From Ligustrum vulgare (taxonomy: Eukaryota; Streptophyta; Magnoliopsida; Lamiales; Oleaceae): a DNA stretch of 64,000 nucleotides. The notes below the pieces were generated by a model. It searched no databases and was not told where the DNA came from. It was given only the letters and a program-made list of their open reading frames with translations. The stretch covers positions 44,318,124 through 44,382,123 of the forward strand of contig OY743169.1 of NCBI GenBank assembly GCA_963555705.1. The letters are read 5' to 3'. How positions within the stretch are numbered: the stretch's first letter is position 1; every line of letters starts with the position of its first letter. A program made the translations under genes and the position numbers. Shown piece after piece: positions 45,623 through 56,340 of the stretch.

Positions 45623-46165
45623 ATGTCACAGAAGGAAGTTTCGTCGACGGAAAGGGATCTTCAAGATTTTAAAATGCTTGCAATGGTGGAGGAACGTTTT
45701 GCAAAATTGGAGGCGAGGTTGGATGCCAAGTTGGAAGCAAAATTTGGTACACAATCCGGCGTAAATGTGGAAAAACCTAATAATCCGGGGGAGACACGTG
45801 GTGCGGGAATTGTTCAACCACGTCAGGAACAACTGCGCAATTTCCCTAATTTACGGAGGCCACTAAGGTATGACTTCAACCCAAAAATTAGAGTTAGGAA
45901 TGAACGTGTTGAGGTTGTTGATAGTGATGAGGATAGTGGTCAATTGTCTATTACTAGTGTTGGTAGGAGACGAGATCGGGGAGAAAGACGTGATAGGGGA
46001 TATAGGCGTGATCGTAGGGATGATGTAGATGGACATGTTGGTAACATTAAAATGTCCATTCCCTCGTTTCAGGGTAAGAGTAATCCGGACGTTTATTTTG
46101 AATAGGAAAAGAGGGTAGAATTAATTTTGATTGTCATAATTATTTTGAAGCTAAAAAGGTTAAAT
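45623..46165 (+). pseudogene. gypsy Gag copy 2, nonsense and truncated
   Basis: 160 residues nearly identical to copy 1 from [10 protein letters not shown] to PDVYFE, then TAG where copy 1 has TGG (Trp). Small deletions follow (about 46125) and similarity ends at 46165 after AAAAAGGTTAAATT. Downstream is CACTA sequence. Confidence 0.92.
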
Positions 46166-46344
46166 TGGTTCTTCACTTGCTCAGAGCTACGAAACTTTCT
46201 CAGATTCTTAGAATCACAACAAGGACACTAAATCATTTCTTCACATTTCTTGATTTTGTTTTCCTAAGAACGTTCCATAAACTCTTCAACCCCTTTCACA
46301 TATTCATATGTATTGCGTCTCTCATACATCCAACTCTGATCCAC
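46166..46344 (-). pseudogene. CACTA transposase N-terminus (Transpos_assoc domain)
   Basis: Minus strand reads DQSWMYERRNTYEYVKGVEEFMERS and then, after a stop, CPCCDSKNLRKF. This is the N-terminal zinc-binding Transpos_assoc domain of TNP2-type transposases (normally starting Met-Asp-x-SWM and ending in CPC..C.N). The initiating Met position now reads GTG (46342-46344). Sequence to 46460 on the right is likely 5' untranslated. The gene is cut at 46166, immediately beside the truncated gypsy gag, and everything up to DUF4218 is absent. Confidence 0.8.
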
Positions 46345-47158
46345 ATCTAACGACCTATATATTAAGATATTCATCATGTACTAAAACGAAACCATGACTC
46401 TCAAGAGCCAAGAGGAATGAAGAGGAGAATCAAGAATCAACTATCAAAACTAGAATTTATAAATTACAAAATATAAACATTACAACTTACCTTGAACGAA
46501 GAGCAAAAACCTAGACATTGAAGCGTGAAGACTGTGATTTTTTTAAGTGATTATCTGCTGATGAAGTGTGAACTGAGCAGTGGCAAGGGTTTGGAACTGG
46601 GGAACAGGGAAATATCGAAGGGGTTTAGGTGTAACACACTCCAAGTTTAAAATACTAAACCTAGACGTGTTAATTTCCTTTCACTTTAGATGAAGAAATG
46701 AATAATATTAGATATAAAAAATTTCATTTTTTCTATTGTAAAATTATACAAAAATTTTGGTAGAGTCGCCCCTATAAATTGGACTTTACCAACCTGTAGA
46801 GGGACATCATAATCCCAACAAAATAATTTAATTATCAATAACAACTCTAATAACATCCATAATTCATTCACAATTCAAAATCAAAGTTCAACATCACCAA
46901 TTACTCCAAAAGTCAATCTCAACTCCTCAACATGAAAATTTCAAATCATAAGCTCGAATTAATGAAATAGGAGATAGATTAACCACATATTTTCCTAGAA
47001 TCGGATACTTTAGTACACAATGGTGCACTTCATGTGAGTCACATAATCTAAAAAATAGGAAATGGTCATGAAACAAGATGCATTTAACAAGGCTGAGAAA
47101 ATCATTAAAGATCACAAATTCTCTTGAACTTTACATCACCTACACAAATAATATTCCT
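46345..47158. other. CACTA 5' region, no gene seen
   Basis: Upstream of the CACTA gene. A TGTAACACACTCC start at 46630 followed by GGTAGAGTCGCCCCTATAAATTGGA (46750-46775) recalls an inverted Tekay-like LTR, and 22300-22330 has a similar phrase, but no partner end or target duplication was found. Confidence 0.4.
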
Positions 47159-48974
47159 TGTGACGCCCCGAACCTTAGCTTCGAGTGTCACGTATTAAAC
47201 ATAATAACTTTTGCTTTTGTCACATGGAAAAACTCTTAAATAAAATGAAATATATACTGGAAACTTATTTTCAACTTGTAGTAAAATATCTCTATAAAAT
47301 TTAATGGCCAGCAGGAGTACATGTTGACCTGAAATTTTTCTTTACGTAAACAAACTCGGTGCAGTCACGGCTAGTTGGGGCACCCAGTTCAAATATTTTT
47401 ATAAAATTCATCCCAACTCCGTTTTCTATGAAATCTGTGGCATTTGAAAGATATTTTCAACTAGTTTCCTATATTAAAATATGGAAAGTTAATAAGATCA
47501 TGTGATATAGAGGTTTTATTAAAACAGTGAGGTCCTACACAGAAACTTCAGATTGATCTTTTGACGCTTAAAAATTTATATCTCAGGCCACACAAATCCA
47601 AATGGAGTGATTCTTGAGCTCATATAAAGAAAACTCAAATAGGAATGCAGAAGTATTTTTAGAGTCTCAAATAGGTATATATAGAATTAGTAATAGTATT
47701 TTGAATTGACTCTAAAAACCTGTCCAGTTTCTGCCTCTTTTATCATTGCAGGAAAATGTCTATAAAAATTTCTCTTAGCATAACATGAAAGATATGATCA
47801 CAAAATTTACTTTCATTACCATATTACATCATGTCTTATACATGTTTATATTTAATACTACAAGAACAACATATGGAAAACAGGTGTTTTTGAACAAAAC
47901 ATACGAAAAGGAAACTGATGCAAAAAAAATGTCCTTAATCCATCATCGAGTAGGCGACTGACTTCCTCCGACTCAACGATCATGAATCTGAAAATTTAGT
48001 ACAAAATACTATAAGTATAAAGAATACTCACTAAGATATCATGCACAGATTTAACATGTTAATATTACACAAAAGAAAGCATTCAAACACATACTTGTAC
48101 ATTCCGGCTTGCCGGTGCCCTTCGGACTTGTCCTAAGACATAAATAGATATCTAACTTTGTGGACTTATCCACATCTTTCATATCATGGTTTTTCATGCA
48201 TAGCTTAAGCATAAATATTATCATGAAATCCTACCACTTGAGCATAGAAAGTATCTTATCTTAAAGCTTGGAGAAATTTTGGTGGAATAGTATACTTGAA
48301 AGTGCTATCCTTTGCTTTTCTTCTTCTATTCTTACTATATGTTTTCTCTTTACTCTCTTCCACTAACTCTTGTTGTTGGTTTTTCCTTTGAAAGTAATAT
48401 TTTGGTTGTCAAGACATATAAAGAACGTCCTTTAATAATCCAAGGAAAGAAGACCTATGAACTAAGTAAGGACAAGAGGTTAACTATTTCCTATTGGTGT
48501 ATCCACATGCAAGATTTATCTCCAATAGCTCTTGCATGCACTCCATGTATTTACCTCATATATTTAATTGGACACCTCATGCTTAAGTTAAACACCTCAT
48601 GCTTGCAATGCTAGGAAAAATTTCTTCACTATTAAGATAGCTTGCAACTAGTTGACACCTCATGCTTGCTTGTTACCTAACTATACACCTCATGTCATGT
48701 TTGCCTTTACATTGCAAGAAAATTACTTCACTCCTAAGATAACTCTCGGCCAAGATTATATGAAATACTTATCACTAGGAATTAGGTATAAAACTTGATA
48801 TTAATCCCCAAAAAAACTTAATTAACTAATCTTGGAAAATTTTTAATCAACCAACAATGCAAACTTGGAAATCATTAATAATTTTGGCCATAGAAAATTT
48901 GAAAATTTAAATTATCATTAAAAAAATTAAATGAATAAATTAAACAAGCACAAAAAAAATTTCGGAGTATTACA
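47159..48974 (-). mobile_element. solo LTR, Tekay-like gypsy, TSD ttcct
   Basis: Plus strand TGTGACGCCCCGAACC...GGAGTATTACA, the inverse of TGTAATACTCC...GGGGCGTCACA. ttcct at 47154-47158 and 48975-48979. No reading frame of note; the open frame at 48312-48614 is not coding-like. Confidence 0.93.
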
Positions 48975-49149
48975 TTCCTTAACCCAGAAATTCTGGCAAA
49001 TTAACTAACAATAAATTCTGAAAGTAATATATACATTTACATAATTTTCTCCTTTTTCTAAAAATCATAATTATAAGAAAAAATTAACTAAATATATTAA
49101 TTAACAAGACTAAATCTACAATTTTAGAATATGAAATTTATTCAAAACT

Positions 49150-49151
<2 letters not shown>

Positions 49152-49179
<28 letters not shown>
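49152..49179. repeat. (CA)14 microsatellite
   Basis: Perfect CA run, in AT-rich CACTA sequence (48980-49330) that shows no gene. Confidence 0.95.
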
Positions 49180-49183
<4 letters not shown>

Positions 49184-49329
49184 ATTTTCCTAAATCTGAA
49201 AATGCATCTATAGCTTAATTAGTTAACGAATTCAAAATATTCATGAATTTGAAATAATATACATATATACAGTATATACCGACATAGATATATACATTAA
49301 TCTATATATGTATGTGTCGATCGGTGTAA

Positions 49330-49868
49330 AATCGTGTGTGTGAGCTATGAGTTTACAGGCTAAGTTGTGCGTGCACGCTGGGGAGGGAGAAGGGAGGGGA
49401 AGAGGTTCTTAATGTGGGTGGTTCTTGCATGAGATGGCGGTGGTCAACGACTTGTTGGTGACGTAGAGAGCTGGCGAGTGAGATTGACAAGGAGGTGAGG
49501 TATCGATTGGTGGAGTGAGATTGTAGTGTCCAGCGACGTGGAGAGCCGAGTGATGGAGAGAGATTGAGAGGGAGGTGAGGGATCGGTTTTTGGGATGGGG
49601 TTAAGGTTTAAAAATTTAACTTTTGAGGCGTCGATTCTTTGTAGAAATGATGCCTATTTTAAATAAAAGGCATCGGTTCTTGGAAGAATCGACATCTTTT
49701 ATTTGTGTACAGGCGTTGGTTCTATAGGCGTCAATTTAAAGGTATATATACACGTCGGTTGTTCTTAGCTAAAACATAATTACAAAAAGGCCATCTTTTT
49801 TTATAGACATCTGTTGTTCCAAAAAGCGACGTACATTTTGTTATTTTTTGGGCAGATCTGTACGAGTG
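49330..49868. repeat. CACTA right terminal region with subterminal repeats
   Basis: G-rich stretch (49380-49600), then repeated GGCATCGGTTCTT, GGCGTCGATTC, ACACGTCGGTTGTTC motifs (49625-49850), ending in GTACGAGTG. They are the counterpart, mostly inverted, of 21300-21560. Confidence 0.75.
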
Positions 49869-51047
49869 TCACTATCTATGGTGATGCATCTAAGAATTGA
49901 CTAGGATACATCCTGATGCAAAATGTAAATGTGATTGCCTATGCATCTTGACAGTTAGAACCTTTTGAATAGAACTATCCTGCCCATGACTTAGAATTGG
50001 CATCCATTTCTTTATCTTAAAGATTTGGTGTCATTACTTTTTCAATGAAAAATATAAAATTTTCACTTACCACAAGAGTCTGAAGTATTTTAGAAAGTTA
50101 GAATTGTTAAATTACTATGATTTTAGTATCAGGTATCATCCTGGAAAGACAAATAATGCCTTAAGTAGAAAGACTCATGTAATGAAAAGATCTAAGGAAC
50201 TGCGGAAGGAAGTAAAAAATTGGAAATCCTAAACTCGGGCAACATTCGATTGAATGCTTTTGCAATACATCCTACCCTTGTAAAATAAATCAAAAAAAGA
50301 CAAGAAAATGATCCATTTGCCTAAGATCCCTATGTATTAACTGAGTAGAGTACTTCTCCACTAGAAATCTTAAGATGTAGGGATAGGATGTATATACTCA
50401 CGATATGAGAATTGTGAGAAGAAATAATACATGAAGCCCATAGTACCCCATATTCTATACATCCTAGACCCACTAAGTTATACTATGAGATTAAATCCCT
50501 ATATTGGTGGCTAGATATGAAAAGAGAAATAGCGGAATATGTAGCTAAATGCCTCACTTTTCAAAAAGTTAAAGCCGAACACCAACAACTAGTAGGCACC
50601 CTACAATCGCTATCAATCCCAGAATGGAAATAGGAGAAGATAACAATGGATTCTACTAGTAAATTACCAAAGGTGTTGATAGGTTATGATGCGATTCGGA
50701 TAATCGTGGATCGACTAACCAAACCCACACACTTTCTATATGTGAAAATGACCTTTACGATGCAACGATTATCCATTTTGTAAATCCAGGAAATAGTAAG
50801 GTTACAAGGAATACATAATACTATAACTTCCGATTGAGACCCATGATTTTTGTCTCAATTCTAGAAAGAATTACATAACTTCTTAGGAACAAGGCTAAAC
50901 ATTAGTATAAATTTCCATCCTCACACCAATGGACAATCTAAACTCACCATTCAAACCCTACAGGACATACTTCATCATTGACTATGTTTATACGATCTAA
51001 AATATTCCCTTACACAAATTTAGAGGACGAAATTCTTTTAAGGGGGG
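49869..51047 (+). pseudogene. RNase H and integrase of the outer chromodomain gypsy element (right half)
   Basis: Starts in the RNase H motif IYGDASK, continues LGYILMQN, SIRYHPGKTNNALSRK, the integrase finger region (about 50440-50570), core fragments near 50640-50700 and 50830-50980 (HPHTNGQSK). Stops and shifts are frequent. It ends in AGGACGAAATTC and a purine tract AAGGGGGG (51040-51047), the same arrangement as at 11130-11150. It joins in frame to 20587-21285 when the CACTA element is removed. Confidence 0.88.
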
Positions 51048-51760
51048 TTGATTACAACATCCGAAAATTTATGATTTCCTATTTTCTCAAGATTACGTAA
51101 CAAATATATTTTTATAATTTATTTAGTTTTTATAGAATTTAAAGAAAAGAATATTATTAAAATGAAAAGTTATAAGAAACATGTTTAAACACATCTCTTT
51201 AGGAGACTCATTTTTATCACATCCAACCTCTGTTTAATGCATGTGATATACACATGGATAAGTTCTTAAAACAAACTTCAGAAATGTGAAATTCATTCAA
51301 GTTTGATCTATGGACACCCTCTAGTGAATTTTCAAAGTCACTATTTTACCGAACAATAAATAAATAAAATTTCATATAGCCTATTTTGACAAGACATACC
51401 TTCCTTCTCAGTTAACAATTTCACACGTGGTAAAATGCACATGAAAGTATGCCATGAGTACTTCAAATTGGTACTAAGAACGTTGAGTTTCGACCTCATT
51501 TACTACCTTGAATCTGAGCTCAAAATTACCTCCGTGAAACTTGAATTTTGAAGGAAGCAAGCATGAGTTTGTTTGGTAGTATTCCATCACTGCATCTATA
51601 GCTTCAAATACTCACCCAAACCTCACTTGACAGCTCTTCCCTACATGGTAATTTACTTCCACCTCTAGCTTCCATAAGAGCCTTGTCATTTCTTAATCTC
51701 CAATTCAAAGATTTAAATTCTCCTACGGCCATAAATTGCTTCCATCTCCCGCACCCAATC

Positions 51761-52653
51761 TGATGAGAACCCGGGAGGGGGTCCTCGTCGTAGCTCGCGG
51801 AATAACGCTTGGAAAGTTCCGAATCCAGGTTGGAACGGATAATAACAATGCAACCCCGACCTCACGACGCAAGAACCAGGGGTATATTAAACCCGAGACC
51901 CGTTACGATGCGGAGATAAGAACCACAAAGGGGGAACGCCACAAGGAATGTCCAGATCCTTGATAAGTTCAATTGTTTTGAATTCCACAAGATTTGAATC
52001 TTCATAAGTTCGTTGTTTAAAGGGAAAATCCTCACCTTTAGAGAGAGTAAAAACACTCAATAATTTTATTCATCAAAAGTCTTCTGTTTTTACATTGAAT
52101 GGAAAAGCATATAAATAGGCAAAATAAACCCTGCTAACTGACTCTGAATAGAATTCTAATTAAGCTAAAATAGCTAAAATAACTAAAATAACCAAAATAA
52201 ACTAGAACTAGACAAAACCCTAACTGCCTAATTAATTCAAAATTGCGGCACCTAAGTTACGGCCGTGACTTATGAGTTTACGACCGTAAGTAAGCTACGG
52301 ATTAAAAATTAAAGACATATGTTACGGCAGTGAAAATTTTATTTACGGCCGTAAGTGACATTCTGAACAAAATAATAAAAGTTACAAAACTCTATTTACG
52401 GCCGTGAGATCATGCGTTACGGCCGTAATTGCCTTTCTGCCCAATTTCGTGTTGTTGATGTTACGGCCGTAAAAATGGGTGTTACGGACGTAAGTCAGCT
52501 TCTGCCCAATTTTCTGATCCTTTGACATTAATTGATCTGATTTGAATCTCGACTCGAGCCCAACATGAAACTTGTTCATTTTCCCATGTATAATATTGTT
52601 GAATTGCCTGTATCTTGATTTCTCATTTTTGACGCCTTTTCCGGATCACATCA
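51761..52653 (-). mobile_element. solo LTR of the palindrome gypsy group, TSD caatc
   Basis: TGATGAGAACCCGGGAGG...GGATCACATCA with caatc at 51756-51760 and 52654-52658. Eight palindrome cores start at 52259/52280, 52324/52345, 52398/52419 and 52463/52484, each pair exactly 21 bases apart. Closest relatives are the LTRs of the non-autonomous element 11657-17551. Confidence 0.96.
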
Positions 52654-53319
52654 CAATCATCCTATAAATAGCCAATGGTTTGAAATGAAAAACTCACAGC
52701 TGAAAGTCAAGGAAAGAAACATTGTAGAAATAGTTCTTCATCTCCAAAACCCTAGTTTAGGAATTTATTAAAAAATTATGTTTCACCTGATCTTCAATTA
52801 CCCTTTTCAATCCCAAACATGTTTTTATGAAAGCTCATTATCAAAACAAGTGGGTTTGGATCAAAGAAATCAAGATTTTTAAGTTTCATTTTCGAAAATA
52901 CTCTTGATGTCGACATCTGAGAATTTGGTGTTGACATCGAATGAAAAAGATGAACATGGTGTCGAAACCTGATCTCAAAACCATGAAAAATAACTTTTTT
53001 ACACTTTGGTGTCTACACCAGAATAGTTCGTGTCAACGCCTAATGGACATCACTGTAGCCTAACTTTGTTCAACCATAACTTTTGTTCTATAACTTCGAT
53101 TTGCAATCCGTAAAGTCCATTGAATTCCAAATTCAATGATCATTCTAATAATATTTTATACAACTCGTGTAGATTTATGTACTAAGAGTTATGTAATTAT
53201 TTCTTTCCATACCCCGTGCAAAGTAAGTTGAAAGACTTCCAGTCCAAAAGAAAACTATTATAGGAGCTGTTTGTTGATCTATTAATCCATTAAACTATGT
53301 GGGGGCATATTTATTTTCC

Positions 53320-53640
53320 TAGATATGTTTATGTAAATTATATAATTTTATAATAAGTGAGTAGAGTATTTAATATTGCTAGAATATGTCTGATTAAATT
53401 ATAAGTGTGTCGGATATGTATAATTGAAATATGCGATTTCGTAATAAGTGAATTGGGTACGTATAATTGAATTATATGATTTCATAATAAGTTGGGCGGA
53501 TATGTTTAATTGAAGTATTTGATAAATTGTGTGACAAGAGTATTTTGTATGATTAGAATGTGTTTAGTTAAATTATAACATTTTACTTAATGTGAGTTGA
53601 TTATGTTTAATTGGGTCATTTGATCAATATTTTGTTAAGT
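53320..53640. repeat. degenerate ~50-bp tandem repeats
   Basis: Phrases of the type GGATATGT(A/T)TAATTGAA followed by ATTTCGTAATAAGTG recur near 53410, 53455 and 53505 within the LTR. The rest of 52659-54801 is LTR sequence without a gene. Confidence 0.55.
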
Positions 53641-54812
53641 CATTTTATTAATGAAATGAGTATCGTCACACCCTTTGTATGTTTCACAATAATATGATAA
53701 CATGTTTTTATAAAATGATATTCGATTCACGATTTTAAATGCAATGGCATTTGATGGAAGATGAATCGTAACGAAAATTATGTGCATAAATAATCTTTGT
53801 GCATATGGATTATATATTTGAACTCTAGCCTCCCTCGGTAATCAAAATCATTTATGTGATATATCGATGTTGGTAGTGAGGACCTTGAGACTCAAAATTG
53901 TTGGTGAACAGCCTGGTGATCTAGTAGTCTTGTTGGAGTCGACCAGAGTGAAAGATGACATGATGTAGAAGTCATAGAGGATGAAATAGTCCTATCTAAT
54001 ATGATTTGTTATGGTCATTGTGTCGATATACGATTTTTGGAAATGTTAAGTGCTTTGGGGTAGATGTGATATAATTAGGTTCTGAAAATATGATTTTTGA
54101 AAGGAAAATGCATGTGCATTGATTGCTCATCTTGTCGAGTTAGTTGAATTATGATGTGAATTTTATATATTTTATTGGATTAGTCAATTAGTGAAGTGAG
54201 TAAGATATGTTTAGTTATTCGATTATTAGACATGAGTATGTGAAGTTGACTTGCATAAATGTCATGCATTACGGTATAGTATACGGTTATTAATATTAGA
54301 AAGTATCTATGACGTACGGGTCATCGGTGACACGATACCTACGGGATATCTCAATTATAATTGGCTATTATGATACAAATATGTTGTTCGAGATACTGGT
54401 GATACGATGCCTACAACACCTCATGATCTTGATTTGTTAATTATTTGATAAATAGATATTCTTCTCATAAATCGAGTTGTATTACTTAGACTGAAACATT
54501 TCAAATGATACATACATACATACATCTACACTAGTATGGAATATGTGAGGTTTATTATATTTCAATGTGCAATAACACTTTTGCACCGTATTCTTCTCAT
54601 TGGGCATGCTTGTGCTCATCCAGTGACTTCTAACTTTTCTGGTAGTCATAGAAATAAAAATGGTTGTTGCGGATCTTCAGACTGAGAGAAGGATACTGCT
54701 GTGATGATCTATGAGTTTCTATATTAGAACTGCCACAAATTTATTGAACTCGAGGTTTTATTATTATCTAAATATCTTAAAGTAGAGAACTTTTACATTA
54801 ACTAGCGAATCA

Positions 54813-54829
54813 CCCGTGCGATGCACGGG
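54813..54829 (-). other. Helitron 3'-terminal hairpin
   Basis: Seven-base-pair GC-rich stem with a 3-nt loop, 7 bases before the CTAG terminus. It is the transposition stop signal of Helitrons. Confidence 0.92.
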
Positions 54830-54929
54830 AAGAAACGTCTGAATAAAGATAATTCAATGTGAAATTAGATAAATCTTTTAAATAAAATAAATAAATTTCG
54901 CAAATAAGAAATAAGATCATCATTTATTG

Positions 54930-55330
54930 GTTTCATATGACTACAAATTTTGGAATACTTCTTTGTATACAACATTGTTTGTTGATTTTGTTGGTATTCC
55001 ATTCCTACCACAAATCAACATCTTTTATCCGAAACGATTTGTCACCATAGAAATCATAACATAAGTTGTACATGTGTAAACACAGGTCATTTAAGAAGAA
55101 GTCCAACATGCGAGAGTGATTGTCGTTTACTCTTATTGATAGTCATGACATAGGACATCATCAATGAAAATTGTCTTCTTGGAAATATAATAAGTATCCT
55201 AGAATCAGAACGACTCAACGCGTCCTTAGAATAAAAAACTTGTGTCATGCATTGCTTCTAGAAAGAATTTGACCTTCTAGATCATGGTCGCCAAATTTTG
55301 TAACTATCAACTTTGTTCCATTGCACAATC
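54930..55330 (-). pseudogene. Helitron helicase C-terminal fragment
   Basis: Minus strand in two frames: QLCNGTKLIVTKFGDHDLEG, then (R/P)RRQFSLMMSYVMTINKS, SLSHVGLLL, and the end GIPTKSTNNVVYKEVF. These are the last conserved helicase motifs of plant Helitron RepHel proteins, including the SYVMTINKS box. Stops and shifts show it is dead. Confidence 0.85.
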
Positions 55331-55541
55331 CCTGTGTATGATTAATATTTCTCAGAAAAAGAAATGGATACTACAAAGGAAAATAAAGAGGATGCACTTC
55401 GCTTATCCACTGCAACGGTCCATCATGTGGAACACTAATGATATCCATGTGTCCAAGTTGTGTTCCAAAATCCATGACAATCAATCGGAAATTTCATCGA
55501 CAAGATGCAAATCATATCATCTATCATCAGTCGCACACCGA

Positions 55542-56340
55542 CTAATAACATAAAGTTTGTTTGTTAATAAGTTTTTGTTTAAAAACATGTTTTTTTATGT
55601 TTTCTAGGTAAAATATGTGGTTGAAAAATGGAGAGAGAAAATGTGTATGGTTAAAAAGTAATTTGAAAAATTGTGTAGAAAAAAACATGTTTAAAAACAT
55701 GTTTGCCAAACAGAGGCTAAGTCTTACATTTGAAGTGTTTTCCTCAATCATCTTTTCTCTAACCGACCTAAACTGTCTTACCAATTTATTGTACTTGTCT
55801 AGCATATTCTTCAAATCAAAAACTATACAATCATGCAACATTGGATCGCATGATTCACTCTTATTGGGGGACATTAAAAGATATAAATTAAATTTTAGAC
55901 TATCACAACAAAATTATTCGAAAACAATATAAATATTTAAGCAATAAATACATAATATGTATCACACGACCTTTTTTCTGCTTTCAACCTCATTCGCATT
56001 GTCAATAATGTAAAGCTGAGTAAATTACGACCTTTTTTCTGCTTTCAACCTCATTCGCATTGTCAATAATGTAAAGCTGAGTAAATTACGGAGCTGAACC
56101 GTTATCAGGCAACAAACTCTCAACCTTATGACAATTTTGACTTTGTAATCTGAAGATGGGAAGTCCTCTACTATCATTCAGCCCATTATCTATTCCCCCC
56201 ATAGAAGTGAACGAAAACATCAAATTATATGTCCAAATGTTCTCAACGAAATTCTTAATCATGTCATCCATGTCATATAACAAATCTTTCAAAATAAGGG
56301 GATGATCTTCCATAAGAGGAATTTTCACCTTTCATTGCAT
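55542..56340 (-). pseudogene. Helitron_like_N domain fragments
   Basis: A frame from 56328 reads HPLILKDLLYDMDDMIKNF, YNLMFSFTSMGGIDNGLND, PIFRLQSQNCHKVESLLPD, the typical start of the Helitron N-terminal region. After a 59-base tandem duplication (about 55971-56089) the reading LYIIDNANEVES follows, and a second frame from 55874 reads LKNMLDKYNKLVRQFRSVREKM, also part of that domain. The Rep (HUH) motifs that should follow are absent. Confidence 0.85.
55971..56089. repeat. 59-bp exact tandem duplication
   Basis: ACGACCTTTTTTCTGC...GAGTAAATT occurs twice back to back within the Helitron coding remnant. Confidence 0.93.

Larger units (their letters stand above)
40378..46165 (+). mobile_element. 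tandem gypsy array: LTR - interior - LTR - truncated interior
   Basis: LTR 1 40378-41318, interior 41319-44436, LTR 2 (5' truncated) about 44437-45011, interior 45012-46165. Both LTRs are followed by two bases and a primer site (41321-41333, AGGTATCAGAGCC; 45014-45026, TGGTATCAGAGCC). Interiors are close to identical where they overlap. The right end stops within gag and passes directly to CACTA sequence, with no LTR and no repeat of gcatg (the five bases before LTR 1), so the end was deleted together with CACTA sequence. Confidence 0.92.
21286..49868 (-). mobile_element. CACTA (En/Spm) transposon, 28.6 kb with nested insertions, TSD tca
   Basis: Left end CACTAGTACA, right end (reverse complement) CACTCGTACA, flanked by tca at 21283-21285 and 49869-49871. 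Both ends carry subterminal repeats of the GGCATCGGTTGTTC / ACGTCGATTG type (21300-21560 and about 49620-49850). The transposase/Ulp1 gene runs on the minus strand in pieces at 46166-46344, 37222-38317, 34020-34275, 31932-33025, 30303-30879 and 21790-23371, separated by at least six insertions. The catalytic core between the N-terminal piece and DUF4218 is missing, so the copy is dead. Without recognised insertions the remaining CACTA sequence is roughly 8 kb. Confidence 0.93.

Noticed and set aside
48312..48614. 100-residue plus-strand frame
   Set aside because: Inside solo LTR 47159-48974 on the strand opposite to its transcription. Hydrophobic AT-rich composition and no recognisable family.
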